Shown here: piece by piece, positions 14,737 through 20,427 of the stretch
How positions within the stretch are numbered: position 1 is the stretch's first letter
Layout of the letters: the number at the start of each line of letters is the position of its first letter
Source: Pseudomonadota bacterium
GTDB taxonomy: Bacteria > Pseudomonadota > Gammaproteobacteria > Burkholderiales > Thiobacillaceae
NCBI GenBank assembly: GCA_021847385.1
Contig: JAJZTV010000011.1
Coordinates: 1 to 20,427, forward strand
DNA: 20,427 bases
Direction: 5' to 3'
The notes under the pieces: model-generated
Databases searched by the model: none
What the model saw: the letters and a program-made list of their open reading frames with translations, nothing else
What the model was told of the DNA's origin: nothing
Translations under genes and position numbers: made by a program

Positions 14737-15708
14737 TCAACCGCGCGGATGATGCTGCGCATGCAATTGCTTCAACCGCTCGCGTGCGACATGGGTATAG
14801 ATCTGGGTGGTCGAGATGTCGGCATGGCCCAATAACATCTGCACCACGCGCAGATCGGCGCCGTGGTTCAGCAGATGGGTGGCGAAGGCGTGGCGCAGGG
14901 TATGCGGCGACAGCGCGACCCGCACACCGCCCTGCAGGGCATAGCGTTTGATCAAGTACCAGAAGGCCTGCCGCGTCATCGGCCCACCGCGCGCAGTCAC
15001 AAACAAGGCATCGCTCGCTCGCCGGCCGAGCAATTCGGGGCGCGCCGTCTTCAGGTAGCGTCTGAGCCAATCCAACGCTACCTCGCCGACCGGCACCAAC
15101 CGTTCCTTCGAGCCTTTGCCGAAGATGCGCACCACGCCCATGTCCAGGCTCACTGCCGCCATCGGCAACTGCACCAGTTCCGACACACGAAAACCGGCGG
15201 CATACAGCATCTCCAACATCGCCCGGTCGCGCAGGCCCAAGGCGGTCTCGGCAGCCGGGGCATCGAGCAGGGCCTCGACATCGGCTTCGGTCAGGCTCTT
15301 GGGCAGCGCACGCGGCAGCCGCGGCGGCTCGATGGTCAGGGTCGGGTCGTCCGCCTTACGGCCTTCGCGCAGGCAGTGGCGATAAAAACGCTTCAAGGCC
15401 GAGAGCTGGCGCGCCAAGCTGCGCGCCGCCACGCCTTGGCCCAAGGTGCGGTGGGCAAGGAATTGCTCGATATCGGCCTTGCCGGCCGCCAGCGGGTCGC
15501 TGCCGCGCCCGTTCAGCCAAGCAAAAAATTGCGCGAGGTCGCGCCGGTAGCTTTCCAGCGTACGCTGCGACAGACCGTCTTCCAGCCAGAGGGCATCGCA
15601 AAAGCCATCGAGCAGGGACGAAGCCCGCTCGCCCAACCCGCTCCCGCCAGGCGAGGATGAAAGGGACGCCGAGGCGCTGCGCGCCGCCGCCTTAGATCGC
15701 GTGCTCAT
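14737..15708 (-). CDS. xerD: Tyrosine recombinase XerD
   Basis: XerD acts with XerC at the dif site to resolve chromosome dimers. The 323-residue protein has an N-terminal core-binding domain (about 30-118) and a catalytic domain (about 138-315). All catalytic residues are visible: R174 in GFRVSEL, K198 in GKGSKERLVP, H269 and R272 in HTLRHAFATHLL, H295 in LLGHADISTTQIYTHV and Y304. The serine/alanine-rich first 25 residues are an extension compared with the usual near-300 length; an internal start is possible. Its start overlaps the end of ogt by 17 bases, so it is the third gene of a leftward operon. It is the housekeeping type, not a phage integrase; no att-like repeats were seen. XerD rather than XerC is by overall resemblance. 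Confidence 0.92.
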   Translation of the reverse strand: MSTRSKAAARSASASLSSSPGGSGLGERASSLLDGFCDALWLEDGLSQRTLESYRRDLAQFFAWLNGRGSDPLAAGKADIEQFLAHRTLGQGVAARSLARQLSALKRFYRHCLREGRKADDPTLTIEPPRLPRALPKSLTEADVEALLDAPAAETALGLRDRAMLEMLYAAGFRVSELVQLPMAAVSLDMGVVRIFGKGSKERLVPVGEVALDWLRRYLKTARPELLGRRASDALFVTARGGPMTRQAFWYLIKRYALQGGVRVALSPHTLRHAFATHLLNHGADLRVVQMLLGHADISTTQIYTHVARERLKQLHAQHHPRG

Positions 15709-16168
15709 GCCGCAATAGCCAGCGCTTGATCTCGATGGCGGCCCCCGCCGCGTGATGATCGAAGCCCCCTAGGCCTGCACTCGACACCACCCGATGGCAG
15801 GGCACGACGATCGGCAAGGGGTTATCGCCCAGGGCCTGGCCCACCGCGCGCGCGCTCGATTCCAATTGCCGGGCAAGCTCGCCATAGCTGCGCGTTTCGC
15901 CGACCGGTATCTGCATCAGCGCTTGCCATACCCGCTGCCGGAACGGCGTACCCTGCAAGCGGATGGGCAGATCGAAACGATGGGCCGGATCGGCCAGATA
16001 GGCTTGCAACTGCTCGGCCACGGCAGCGACCAAGGCGTCATCCGAGCCCCGGCTCGGCGTGTCGGCCGGCAGAAATTCGAGGCCGGTCAAGCTGCGCTCG
16101 GCAATCCGCACGCCCAGCACCGCGAACGGCAAGGCCAGACAGGCGCTGTACTCAGCGCTCGGCGTCAT
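15692..16168 (-). CDS. ogt: Methylated-DNA--[protein]-cysteine S-methyltransferase
   Basis: This DNA repair protein removes alkyl groups from O6-alkylguanine by transfer to its own cysteine, a single-turnover reaction. The 158-residue protein contains the catalytic motif IVVPCHRVV with the acceptor C124, the helix-turn-helix region GTPFRQRVWQALMQIPVGET (73-92) and SYGELARQL. It lacks the Ada regulatory N terminus, so it is Ogt/MGMT-like. The start is uncertain: ATG 16168 was chosen as the closest to family length, but ATG 16180 is possible and neither has a strong ribosome-binding site. It overlaps the upstream helical-repeat gene by 17 bases and xerD by 17 bases, suggesting coupled translation. 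Confidence 0.92.
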   Translation of the reverse strand: MTPSAEYSACLALPFAVLGVRIAERSLTGLEFLPADTPSRGSDDALVAAVAEQLQAYLADPAHRFDLPIRLQGTPFRQRVWQALMQIPVGETRSYGELARQLESSARAVGQALGDNPLPIVVPCHRVVSSAGLGGFDHHAAGAAIEIKRWLLRHEHAI

Positions 16169-17777
16169 TGCCGGGGGCATCTTGGGCCGCCCTAAGCAAG
16201 GCATCCTGCCGCACGACATCGTCGATCAGGCCGGCGCGCTCCAAATCGCGGGCGGCATGATTGCGTGCGAGCAGGGCCTGATTGTCCGAGGCGTCGGCGG
16301 CGGACAACAAATAATGCGCCGCCGCCTCGGCCCAGCGGCCGCGCCGTTCGGCCACCGCCCCGCGCAAGTCCCAGACACCGCGTAAATTGGCGGGAAAGGC
16401 ATAGACGAAGAGCTGGCGCGCGATACGGTCCACGCCATCGACATAACCCTGACGCAACAATTCATCGGCCTGGCCCAGCGCCGACTTGGTCTCCGCATCG
16501 GTCATCGGCTCGCGCAGCGCCAATGCCAACGTCAGCCATTCGAGCGCACGCGCACCGTGATGGACCTCGGTATTGATCTCGGCCTGCTGCAGATACCAGG
16601 CACGCGCCGGCAGTGCCGAGGCCGTTGCGCCCACGCCGTCCCACCAGCCTGCCGCCAGCGCGACATCGCCGGCAGCGCGCGCCTGCTTGCCCAAGCGATA
16701 GCGTAGCGTTTCGGTCATGCGCGGCAGCGCAAACGGCGCATCGCCCAGCACCCGAGGGGCAAGCGTAGCCAGGCTATCGGCCAGCGCCTCCTGCGCCTGA
16801 ATGCGCAATCTTTCATCGCCCCCCCGGTTTGCCAACCAGGCCAACAAGGCCCGCGCCTCGTGCGGCGACCGCGTCAGCCGTGCCTTCGCCTGTGCCAGCC
16901 ACACGGCATCCATGCCTACGAGCCATTGCTGGCGGTTGGCGGTCGCTTCCGCCAATGCGAAATAGGCCCGCCAGAGATCGAGCGCATTGCGGCCCCACGC
17001 CGACTCCACACCCACCAGGTGTTCCAGACTCTCCACCTTGAGCACTATGTCATTCCTATCCTCGGCCAAACGACGCAGCCCCTGCCACGCCATCGCCGAC
17101 GCCGGTCCTTGGGCCTGGGCACGCAACTGTTTCTCCACTTTTTCCGGCGGCACCTGTTCCAGCCGGTATTGCGCCAATAGGCGCAAGGCGCTGTTCGCCG
17201 CCAGGGCATCGAGCAACTCCAAGGCGGATTTCGGCTGGCGCGCATCGAGCAGACGCAGCGCGGCCCACTCGGCCAGCAGGCTCTGCCCCGGCTCCTCGCG
17301 CAGAAAACGCAACATGACCGGATTGGCCACCTCGGGGCTTTGCGCGATCTGTTCCGGCGCGAGCCAGCTTTGTGCAACGCCCGCCTGCGCGCGGTGCAAG
17401 GCCGCTGGCGTCACGCCTTCGCGCCAAAGCACCTGCGCCCAATGTGCCCGAGCGACCAACCAGTCTTGCCGCGCAGCGGCCCGGTCGGCCAAGGCCAGGT
17501 GATAACCGATCCACGCCGCCGGCTCCGCCCGCCTGCGCGGGGGCGGCAAGGCCAAATCCGGCCGTTGCCGGCTTTGGCTCGCCGCCAGCCAATACACATC
17601 GCGCCAGGCCGAGTCGGCCTGCTGGTCTTGCAAAGCGGTGCGGGCGAGCTGCATCGCAAGGTCGGGCGCGCCGGCGGCAACCAGGCGCGCGGCTATATCG
17701 GGGTCATCCACCGCGCGCGCCGGCACGGCCAAGCCGATCAAAACGAGGAAAGCGAATATGGAACGCATGCGGGCCAT
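16152..17777 (-). CDS. Exported helical-repeat (TPR-like) protein of unknown function
   Basis: A 541-residue protein rich in alanine, leucine, arginine and tryptophan. An N-terminal signal peptide (MRSIFAFLVLIGLAVPARA) is followed by an almost wholly helical sequence with repeated A/L/W spacing such as AEAAAHYLLSAADASDNQAL, which looks like degenerate tetratricopeptide repeats across about 30-530. No enzymatic motif is seen. It is probably periplasmic and scaffolding. ATG 17777 and ATG 17768 are both usable starts; the second puts the signal peptide right at the N terminus. The open frame continues to 18143 but there it overlaps the Rieske gene and reads as arginine-rich noise. It is the first gene of a leftward operon with ogt and xerD. 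Confidence 0.75.
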   Translation of the reverse strand: MARMRSIFAFLVLIGLAVPARAVDDPDIAARLVAAGAPDLAMQLARTALQDQQADSAWRDVYWLAASQSRQRPDLALPPPRRRAEPAAWIGYHLALADRAAARQDWLVARAHWAQVLWREGVTPAALHRAQAGVAQSWLAPEQIAQSPEVANPVMLRFLREEPGQSLLAEWAALRLLDARQPKSALELLDALAANSALRLLAQYRLEQVPPEKVEKQLRAQAQGPASAMAWQGLRRLAEDRNDIVLKVESLEHLVGVESAWGRNALDLWRAYFALAEATANRQQWLVGMDAVWLAQAKARLTRSPHEARALLAWLANRGGDERLRIQAQEALADSLATLAPRVLGDAPFALPRMTETLRYRLGKQARAAGDVALAAGWWDGVGATASALPARAWYLQQAEINTEVHHGARALEWLTLALALREPMTDAETKSALGQADELLRQGYVDGVDRIARQLFVYAFPANLRGVWDLRGAVAERRGRWAEAAAHYLLSAADASDNQALLARNHAARDLERAGLIDDVVRQDALLRAAQDAPGNDAER

Positions 17778-17803
17778 TCTAATCGCAGGCCATAAAGCGC
17801 AAA

Positions 17804-17833
17804 AGCAAGAAAAAGGCCGCGCTCGGCGGCCTT
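17804..17833 (-). terminator. Rho-independent terminator of the Rieske oxygenase gene
   Basis: On the minus strand AAGGCCGC (17826-17833) pairs with GCGGCCTT (17813-17820) around a five-base loop and is followed by TTTCTTGCTTTT. It begins three bases after the oxygenase stop codon. Confidence 0.85.
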
Positions 17834-17836
17834 GGC

Positions 17837-18943
17837 TTAAAGATGCGGCCCGATCTTCTGCCGCAGGAACTCGTGGAAGTGGACCATGCCGTCTTCCATC
17901 GGCGATTGGTACGGCCCGGCCTGGCTGATGCCCTGCTCGTACAGGGCGCGGCGCCCGTGGTGCATGCCGTAGCAGATGTCGTCGTCCTCGATGGCGGTCT
18001 CGCGATAGGCCGCCTGCTCGGCCGCGACGAACTCGGGCTCGAACAGCGCGATGTCCTCGGGGTAGTAGTACTCGACCACGTTGAGGCAGGACTCGATGCC
18101 GGTCGGGATGATGTGCGACACCACCAGGGTGTGCGGATACCACTCGACCATGATGTTCGGGTAGTAGGTCAGCCAGATCGCACCGTGCGCCGGCTCCTTG
18201 CCCGCGTAGTAGCGCTTCACCTGCTCATGCCACTGGCCGTAGACCGCGCTGCCCGACTTGGCCAGGTGATTGTTCACGCCCACGGTCTGCACCGAGAACC
18301 ACTCGCCGTATTCCCACCTGAGGTCGTCGCAGTTGACGAAATTGCCCAGGCCCGGGTGATAGGGCACGACATGGTAGTCCTCGAGATAGACCTCGATGAA
18401 GGTCTTCCAGTTGAAGTTGTACTGGGTGACCACCGTGTTGTGGTAGACGTAGCCGGAGAAGTCGAGATTGGCCGCGGTCGCCATGCCGGCCAGGTCCTTC
18501 AGCACATCGCGCCGGCCGTTGAACAACAGGCCATGCCAGGACTGCAGCGGGCTCTTGTTCAGGTGCAGGCAGGGATTGTTCGGGAAATGCGGCGCGCCCT
18601 TGAGCTGGCCGTCCAGATCGTAGGTCCAACGGTGGAACGGGCAGACGATGTTCTGCGCATTGCCGCGGCCCTTGAGCATGAGCGCCTGGCGATGGCGGCA
18701 GACGTTGGACAACAGTTCGACCCCGCCGTCGTTGCGCACCAGCATCTTGCCGCCGCCGTTCAGCCAGTCGAGCACCTGGTAGTCGCCCAGGCCCGGCACC
18801 ATCAACTCATGGCCGACATAGCCCGGCCCCTGCTGAAACAGCAGTTGCATCTCCAATTCGTAGATCTTCGGGTCGAAGTACCAATCCACGGACAGGGCCG
18901 GGCTGGTATTCGTGAGAACAGAAGCGCTTGTCAGGTCGGACAT
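17837..18943 (-). CDS. Rieske-type aromatic-ring-hydroxylating oxygenase, alpha-subunit-like
   Basis: A 368-residue Rieske non-haem iron oxygenase. The [2Fe-2S] ligands are clear: C82-R-H84 and C101-P-F-H104, within LLSNVCRHRQ and IVCPFHRWTYDLDG. The catalytic iron site follows as NWKTFIEVYLEDYHVVPYHP (178-197), with H191 and H196. Such enzymes hydroxylate, demethylate or desaturate substrates using electrons from a separate reductase, which is not encoded here. The substrate cannot be told; the length is short for a classical dioxygenase large subunit and recalls single-subunit monooxygenases. The ATG at 18943 is preceded by GGGA; the frame to 19015 crosses the putative promoter and is not coding. 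It is divergent from xseB and followed by a strong terminator. Confidence 0.9.
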   Translation of the reverse strand: MSDLTSASVLTNTSPALSVDWYFDPKIYELEMQLLFQQGPGYVGHELMVPGLGDYQVLDWLNGGGKMLVRNDGGVELLSNVCRHRQALMLKGRGNAQNIVCPFHRWTYDLDGQLKGAPHFPNNPCLHLNKSPLQSWHGLLFNGRRDVLKDLAGMATAANLDFSGYVYHNTVVTQYNFNWKTFIEVYLEDYHVVPYHPGLGNFVNCDDLRWEYGEWFSVQTVGVNNHLAKSGSAVYGQWHEQVKRYYAGKEPAHGAIWLTYYPNIMVEWYPHTLVVSHIIPTGIESCLNVVEYYYPEDIALFEPEFVAAEQAAYRETAIEDDDICYGMHHGRRALYEQGISQAGPYQSPMEDGMVHFHEFLRQKIGPHL

Positions 18944-18986
18944 GGCCCATTCCCAATCAGGAATTCGTTTATCTAAGGGGGAGGGG

Positions 18987-19015
18987 ATTATGCCCCCCCG
19001 CCCCCCTCGGGGCAA
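18987..19015 (-). promoter_or_regulatory. Candidate sigma-70 promoter of the Rieske gene with G-rich spacer
   Basis: On the minus strand TTGCCC (19010-19015), 17 bases and CATAAT (18987-18992). The spacer consists almost wholly of G with one A and one C interruption. The leader would be about 37 bases. Confidence 0.5.
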
Positions 19016-19056
19016 GCCGATTCGGCGAGGAATATCGCTGTTAAACCAAACCCCTA

Positions 19057-19092
19057 GCGCCGATCGGATTTGAATGACCCGGCGCCGATCGG
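19057..19092. repeat. Two direct repeats with palindromic core, possible operator
   Basis: GCGCCGATCGG occurs at 19057-19067 and 19082-19092, 25 bases start to start. Each contains the palindrome CCGATCGG. One copy lies just upstream of the xseB -35 element and the other within its spacer, as expected of a repressor or modulator site. Confidence 0.45.
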
Positions 19093-19099
19093 CTAATAT
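19070..19099 (+). promoter_or_regulatory. Sigma-70 promoter of xseB-ispA-dxs
   Basis: TTGAAT (19070-19075), 18 bases, TAATAT (19094-19099). It points toward xseB with a leader of about 26 bases. Confidence 0.6.
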
Positions 19100-19131
19100 T
19101 CACGGTTTCCACCGCACAACCCTGGACGCCG

Positions 19132-19377
19132 ATGAGCAAGCCCGGCAAGACCACCCCGCCCAAGGACTTCGAAAGCGCCCTGGCCGAACTGGAAAGTTTG
19201 GTCGAGCGCATGGAATCCGGCCAACTGCCGCTGGAAGAGTCGCTCGCCGCCTACAAGCGCGGCGTCGAACTCAGCGCCTTCTGCCAGCAAAAACTCAGCG
19301 CGGCCGAACAACAAGTGAAGGTGCTCGAAGGCGCCACCCTGAAAGACTTCCAGCCAGAGAGCGGCAACGATGACTAG
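19132..19377 (+). CDS. xseB: Exodeoxyribonuclease VII small subunit
   Basis: XseB joins several small subunits with one XseA to form exonuclease VII, which degrades single-stranded DNA to oligonucleotides. The 81-residue protein has the family pattern: FESALAELESLVERMESGQL, then PLEESLAAYKRGVEL and CQQKLSAAEQQVKVLEG, two helices forming a coiled-coil hairpin. It overlaps ispA by eight bases. The pairing xseB-ispA-dxs is conserved in many Proteobacteria. The gene lies downstream of a sigma-70-like promoter. Confidence 0.95.
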   Translation: MSKPGKTTPPKDFESALAELESLVERMESGQLPLEESLAAYKRGVELSAFCQQKLSAAEQQVKVLEGATLKDFQPESGNDD

Positions 19378-20260
19378 CTTCGCCGCCTGGGCCAAGCACG
19401 CCCAGGAACGCACCGAGGCTGCACTGGCCCGTTACCTGCCGGCTTCGACCATCGCGCCGGTGCGGCTGCACGAGGCGATGCGCTATGTCAGCCTGGGCGG
19501 CGGCAAGCGCATCCGGCCCATGCTCGCCTTCGCCGCCGGCGAGGCGGTCGGCAGCCACCCTGGGCAGGTCGAACCCGCCGCCTGCGCAGTCGAGCTGATC
19601 CACGTCTATTCGCTCACCCACGACGACCTGCCGTGCATGGACGACGATGACCTGCGCCGAGGCAAACCGACCTGCCATGTCCATTACGACCAGGCCACCG
19701 CCTTGTTGGTCGGCGATGCCCTGCAGAGTCTGGCCTTTGAACTATTGGCCGCGCCGGGCACGCATCCCGATCCGGCCACCCAGGTCGAAATGCTGCACCT
19801 GCTCGCGCACGCCGCCGGTTCGCGCGGCATGTGCGGCGGCCAGGCGGTCGACCTGGCCAGCACCGGCAAGCAACTCGGGCTGGCCGAGCTGGAGTTCATG
19901 CACATCCACAAGACCGGCGCGCTGATCCGCGCCGCCGTGCTGCTCGGCGCCTTGGCCGGCGGCCGGCTGGAACAAAGCGCGCGCGCCAAACTCGAACACT
20001 ATGCCAAGTGCATCGGCCTCGCCTTCCAGGTCATGGACGATGTGCTCGACGCCGAGGCCAGCACCGCCACCTTGGGCAAGACCGCCGGCAAGGACGCGGC
20101 CCAGGGCAAGGCCACCTACCTCACCCTGATGTCGACCAAGGACGCCCGCGCCTATACCCAGGAACTGGTCGACGACGCCCTCGCCGCCGCCGGCCACTTC
20201 GGCGCGCGCGGCGAACGGCTGGCCGACATCGCCCGCTTCATCGTTGAGAGATCGTATTGA
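19370..20260 (+). CDS. ispA: Farnesyl diphosphate synthase
   Basis: IspA condenses IPP with DMAPP and GPP to farnesyl diphosphate, the precursor of quinone side chains and undecaprenyl carriers. The 296-residue protein has family length and shows the first aspartate-rich motif DDLPCMDDDD (85-94), preceded by GGGKRIRPML (43-52), and the second, FQVMDDVLD (219-227). The insertion of two residues between the aspartates of the first motif is usual for bacterial FPP synthases. The start overlaps xseB by eight bases and the stop TGA overlaps the dxs start TTG, so translation is coupled along the operon. Confidence 0.97.
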   Translation: MTSFAAWAKHAQERTEAALARYLPASTIAPVRLHEAMRYVSLGGGKRIRPMLAFAAGEAVGSHPGQVEPAACAVELIHVYSLTHDDLPCMDDDDLRRGKPTCHVHYDQATALLVGDALQSLAFELLAAPGTHPDPATQVEMLHLLAHAAGSRGMCGGQAVDLASTGKQLGLAELEFMHIHKTGALIRAAVLLGALAGGRLEQSARAKLEHYAKCIGLAFQVMDDVLDAEASTATLGKTAGKDAAQGKATYLTLMSTKDARAYTQELVDDALAAAGHFGARGERLADIARFIVERSY

Positions 20261-20427
20261 GCCTACTCGAACACATCGACACGCCGGCCGACCTTAAAGG
20301 TCTGTCGCGCGCCGAATTGAAGGAACTGGCCGGCGAGATCCGCGCCTTCATGATCGACTCGGTGTCCAAGACCGGTGGTCACCTGGCGTCCAACCTGGGC
20401 GTGGTCGAGCTGACCCTCGCCTTGCAC
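20257..20427 (+). CDS. dxs: 1-deoxy-D-xylulose-5-phosphate synthase (partial, N terminus)
   Basis: The last 57 codons encode the start of Dxs, the thiamine-diphosphate enzyme that joins pyruvate and glyceraldehyde 3-phosphate in the first step of the MEP isoprenoid pathway. The segment SVSKTGGHLASNLGVVELTL (35-54) matches the conserved N-terminal region with its thiamine-contacting histidine. The start is a TTG that overlaps the ispA stop as TTGA, with GAGAG nearby as ribosome-binding site. The gene continues beyond the window. Being next to ispA, it supplies IPP and DMAPP to its neighbour. Confidence 0.93.
   Translation, partial: MSLLEHIDTPADLKGLSRAELKELAGEIRAFMIDSVSKTGGHLASNLGVVELTLALH

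Noticed and set aside
14711..14738. GGAATA followed by CGTC on the plus strand
   Set aside because: The spacing is 15 rather than 16 bases, the -10 is not extended to CGTCTTA and no rightward gene follows.
14737..15708. Tyrosine recombinase as evidence for a prophage or integrative element
   Set aside because: Sequence and operon context fit housekeeping XerD, and no attachment-site repeats or phage genes are nearby.
17778..18143. N-terminal extension of the helical-repeat protein
   Set aside because: It lies antiparallel-in-frame within the Rieske gene region and across its terminator; a signal peptide starts at 17777 or 17768.
17843..18976. 377-codon frame opposite the Rieske oxygenase
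   Set aside because: It mirrors the oxygenase in full, with the valine/histidine-rich composition of a shadow frame; no ribosome-binding site.

Overview
The window reads as a GC-rich betaproteobacterial chromosome segment. The evidence is the housekeeping order (rpsU/tsaD divergent, plsY/folB divergent, xseB-ispA-dxs operon) and the protein sequences. DsrE-like, SoxB-like and TauE/SafE-type genes suggest a sulfur-oxidising or otherwise sulfur-active member of the Nitrosomonadales/Hydrogenophilales kind. The genus is inference and cannot be fixed from sequence alone.

Layout. (1) 1-3086 is housekeeping: rpsU (cut by the window edge), tsaD, a coiled-coil membrane protein of unknown function, plsY and folB. 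(2) 3141-14640 is an accessory block that looks less GC-rich than its flanks. A leftward operon encodes an FAD oxidoreductase with an unusual N-terminal domain, a second FAD/NAD(P)-binding protein and a DoxX-like membrane protein. Divergent from it run an ECF sigma factor and a di-haem cytochrome c peroxidase. Then come a small exported DsrE-like protein, a SoxB/5'-nucleotidase-like exported metallophosphoesterase, a TauE/SafE-type permease and a second exported DsrE-like protein. (3) 14737-18943 holds xerD, ogt, a large exported helical-repeat protein and a Rieske oxygenase, all leftward. (4) 19132-20427 holds xseB, ispA and the start of dxs, rightward with overlapping genes.

The main discovery is a shared promoter in the accessory block. 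The pattern GGAATA-N16-CGTC (three copies extend to CGTCTTA) lies in front of the sigma gene itself, the FAD operon, the first DsrE-like gene and the SoxB-like gene. A near copy (CATCTTT) lies in front of the second DsrE-like gene. Every copy is intergenic, correctly oriented and has the same 16-base spacer. The simplest reading is that the orphan ECF sigma factor, which has no recognisable anti-sigma gene beside it, drives itself and this whole set. The set is therefore proposed as one envelope or redox/sulfur-stress regulon, with a cytoplasmic FAD pathway, a membrane DoxX protein and several periplasmic proteins. What it makes or repairs is unknown. The peroxidase is probably read through from the sigma gene. 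The permease lacks the motif and may be independently controlled.

Other points: the permease gene appears to start at ATA after a perfect Shine-Dalgarno sequence; the SoxB-like protein has acidic residues where two metal-binding histidines are expected; several clear terminators and possible operators are described below. No tRNA, rRNA, CRISPR array or insertion sequence was seen.
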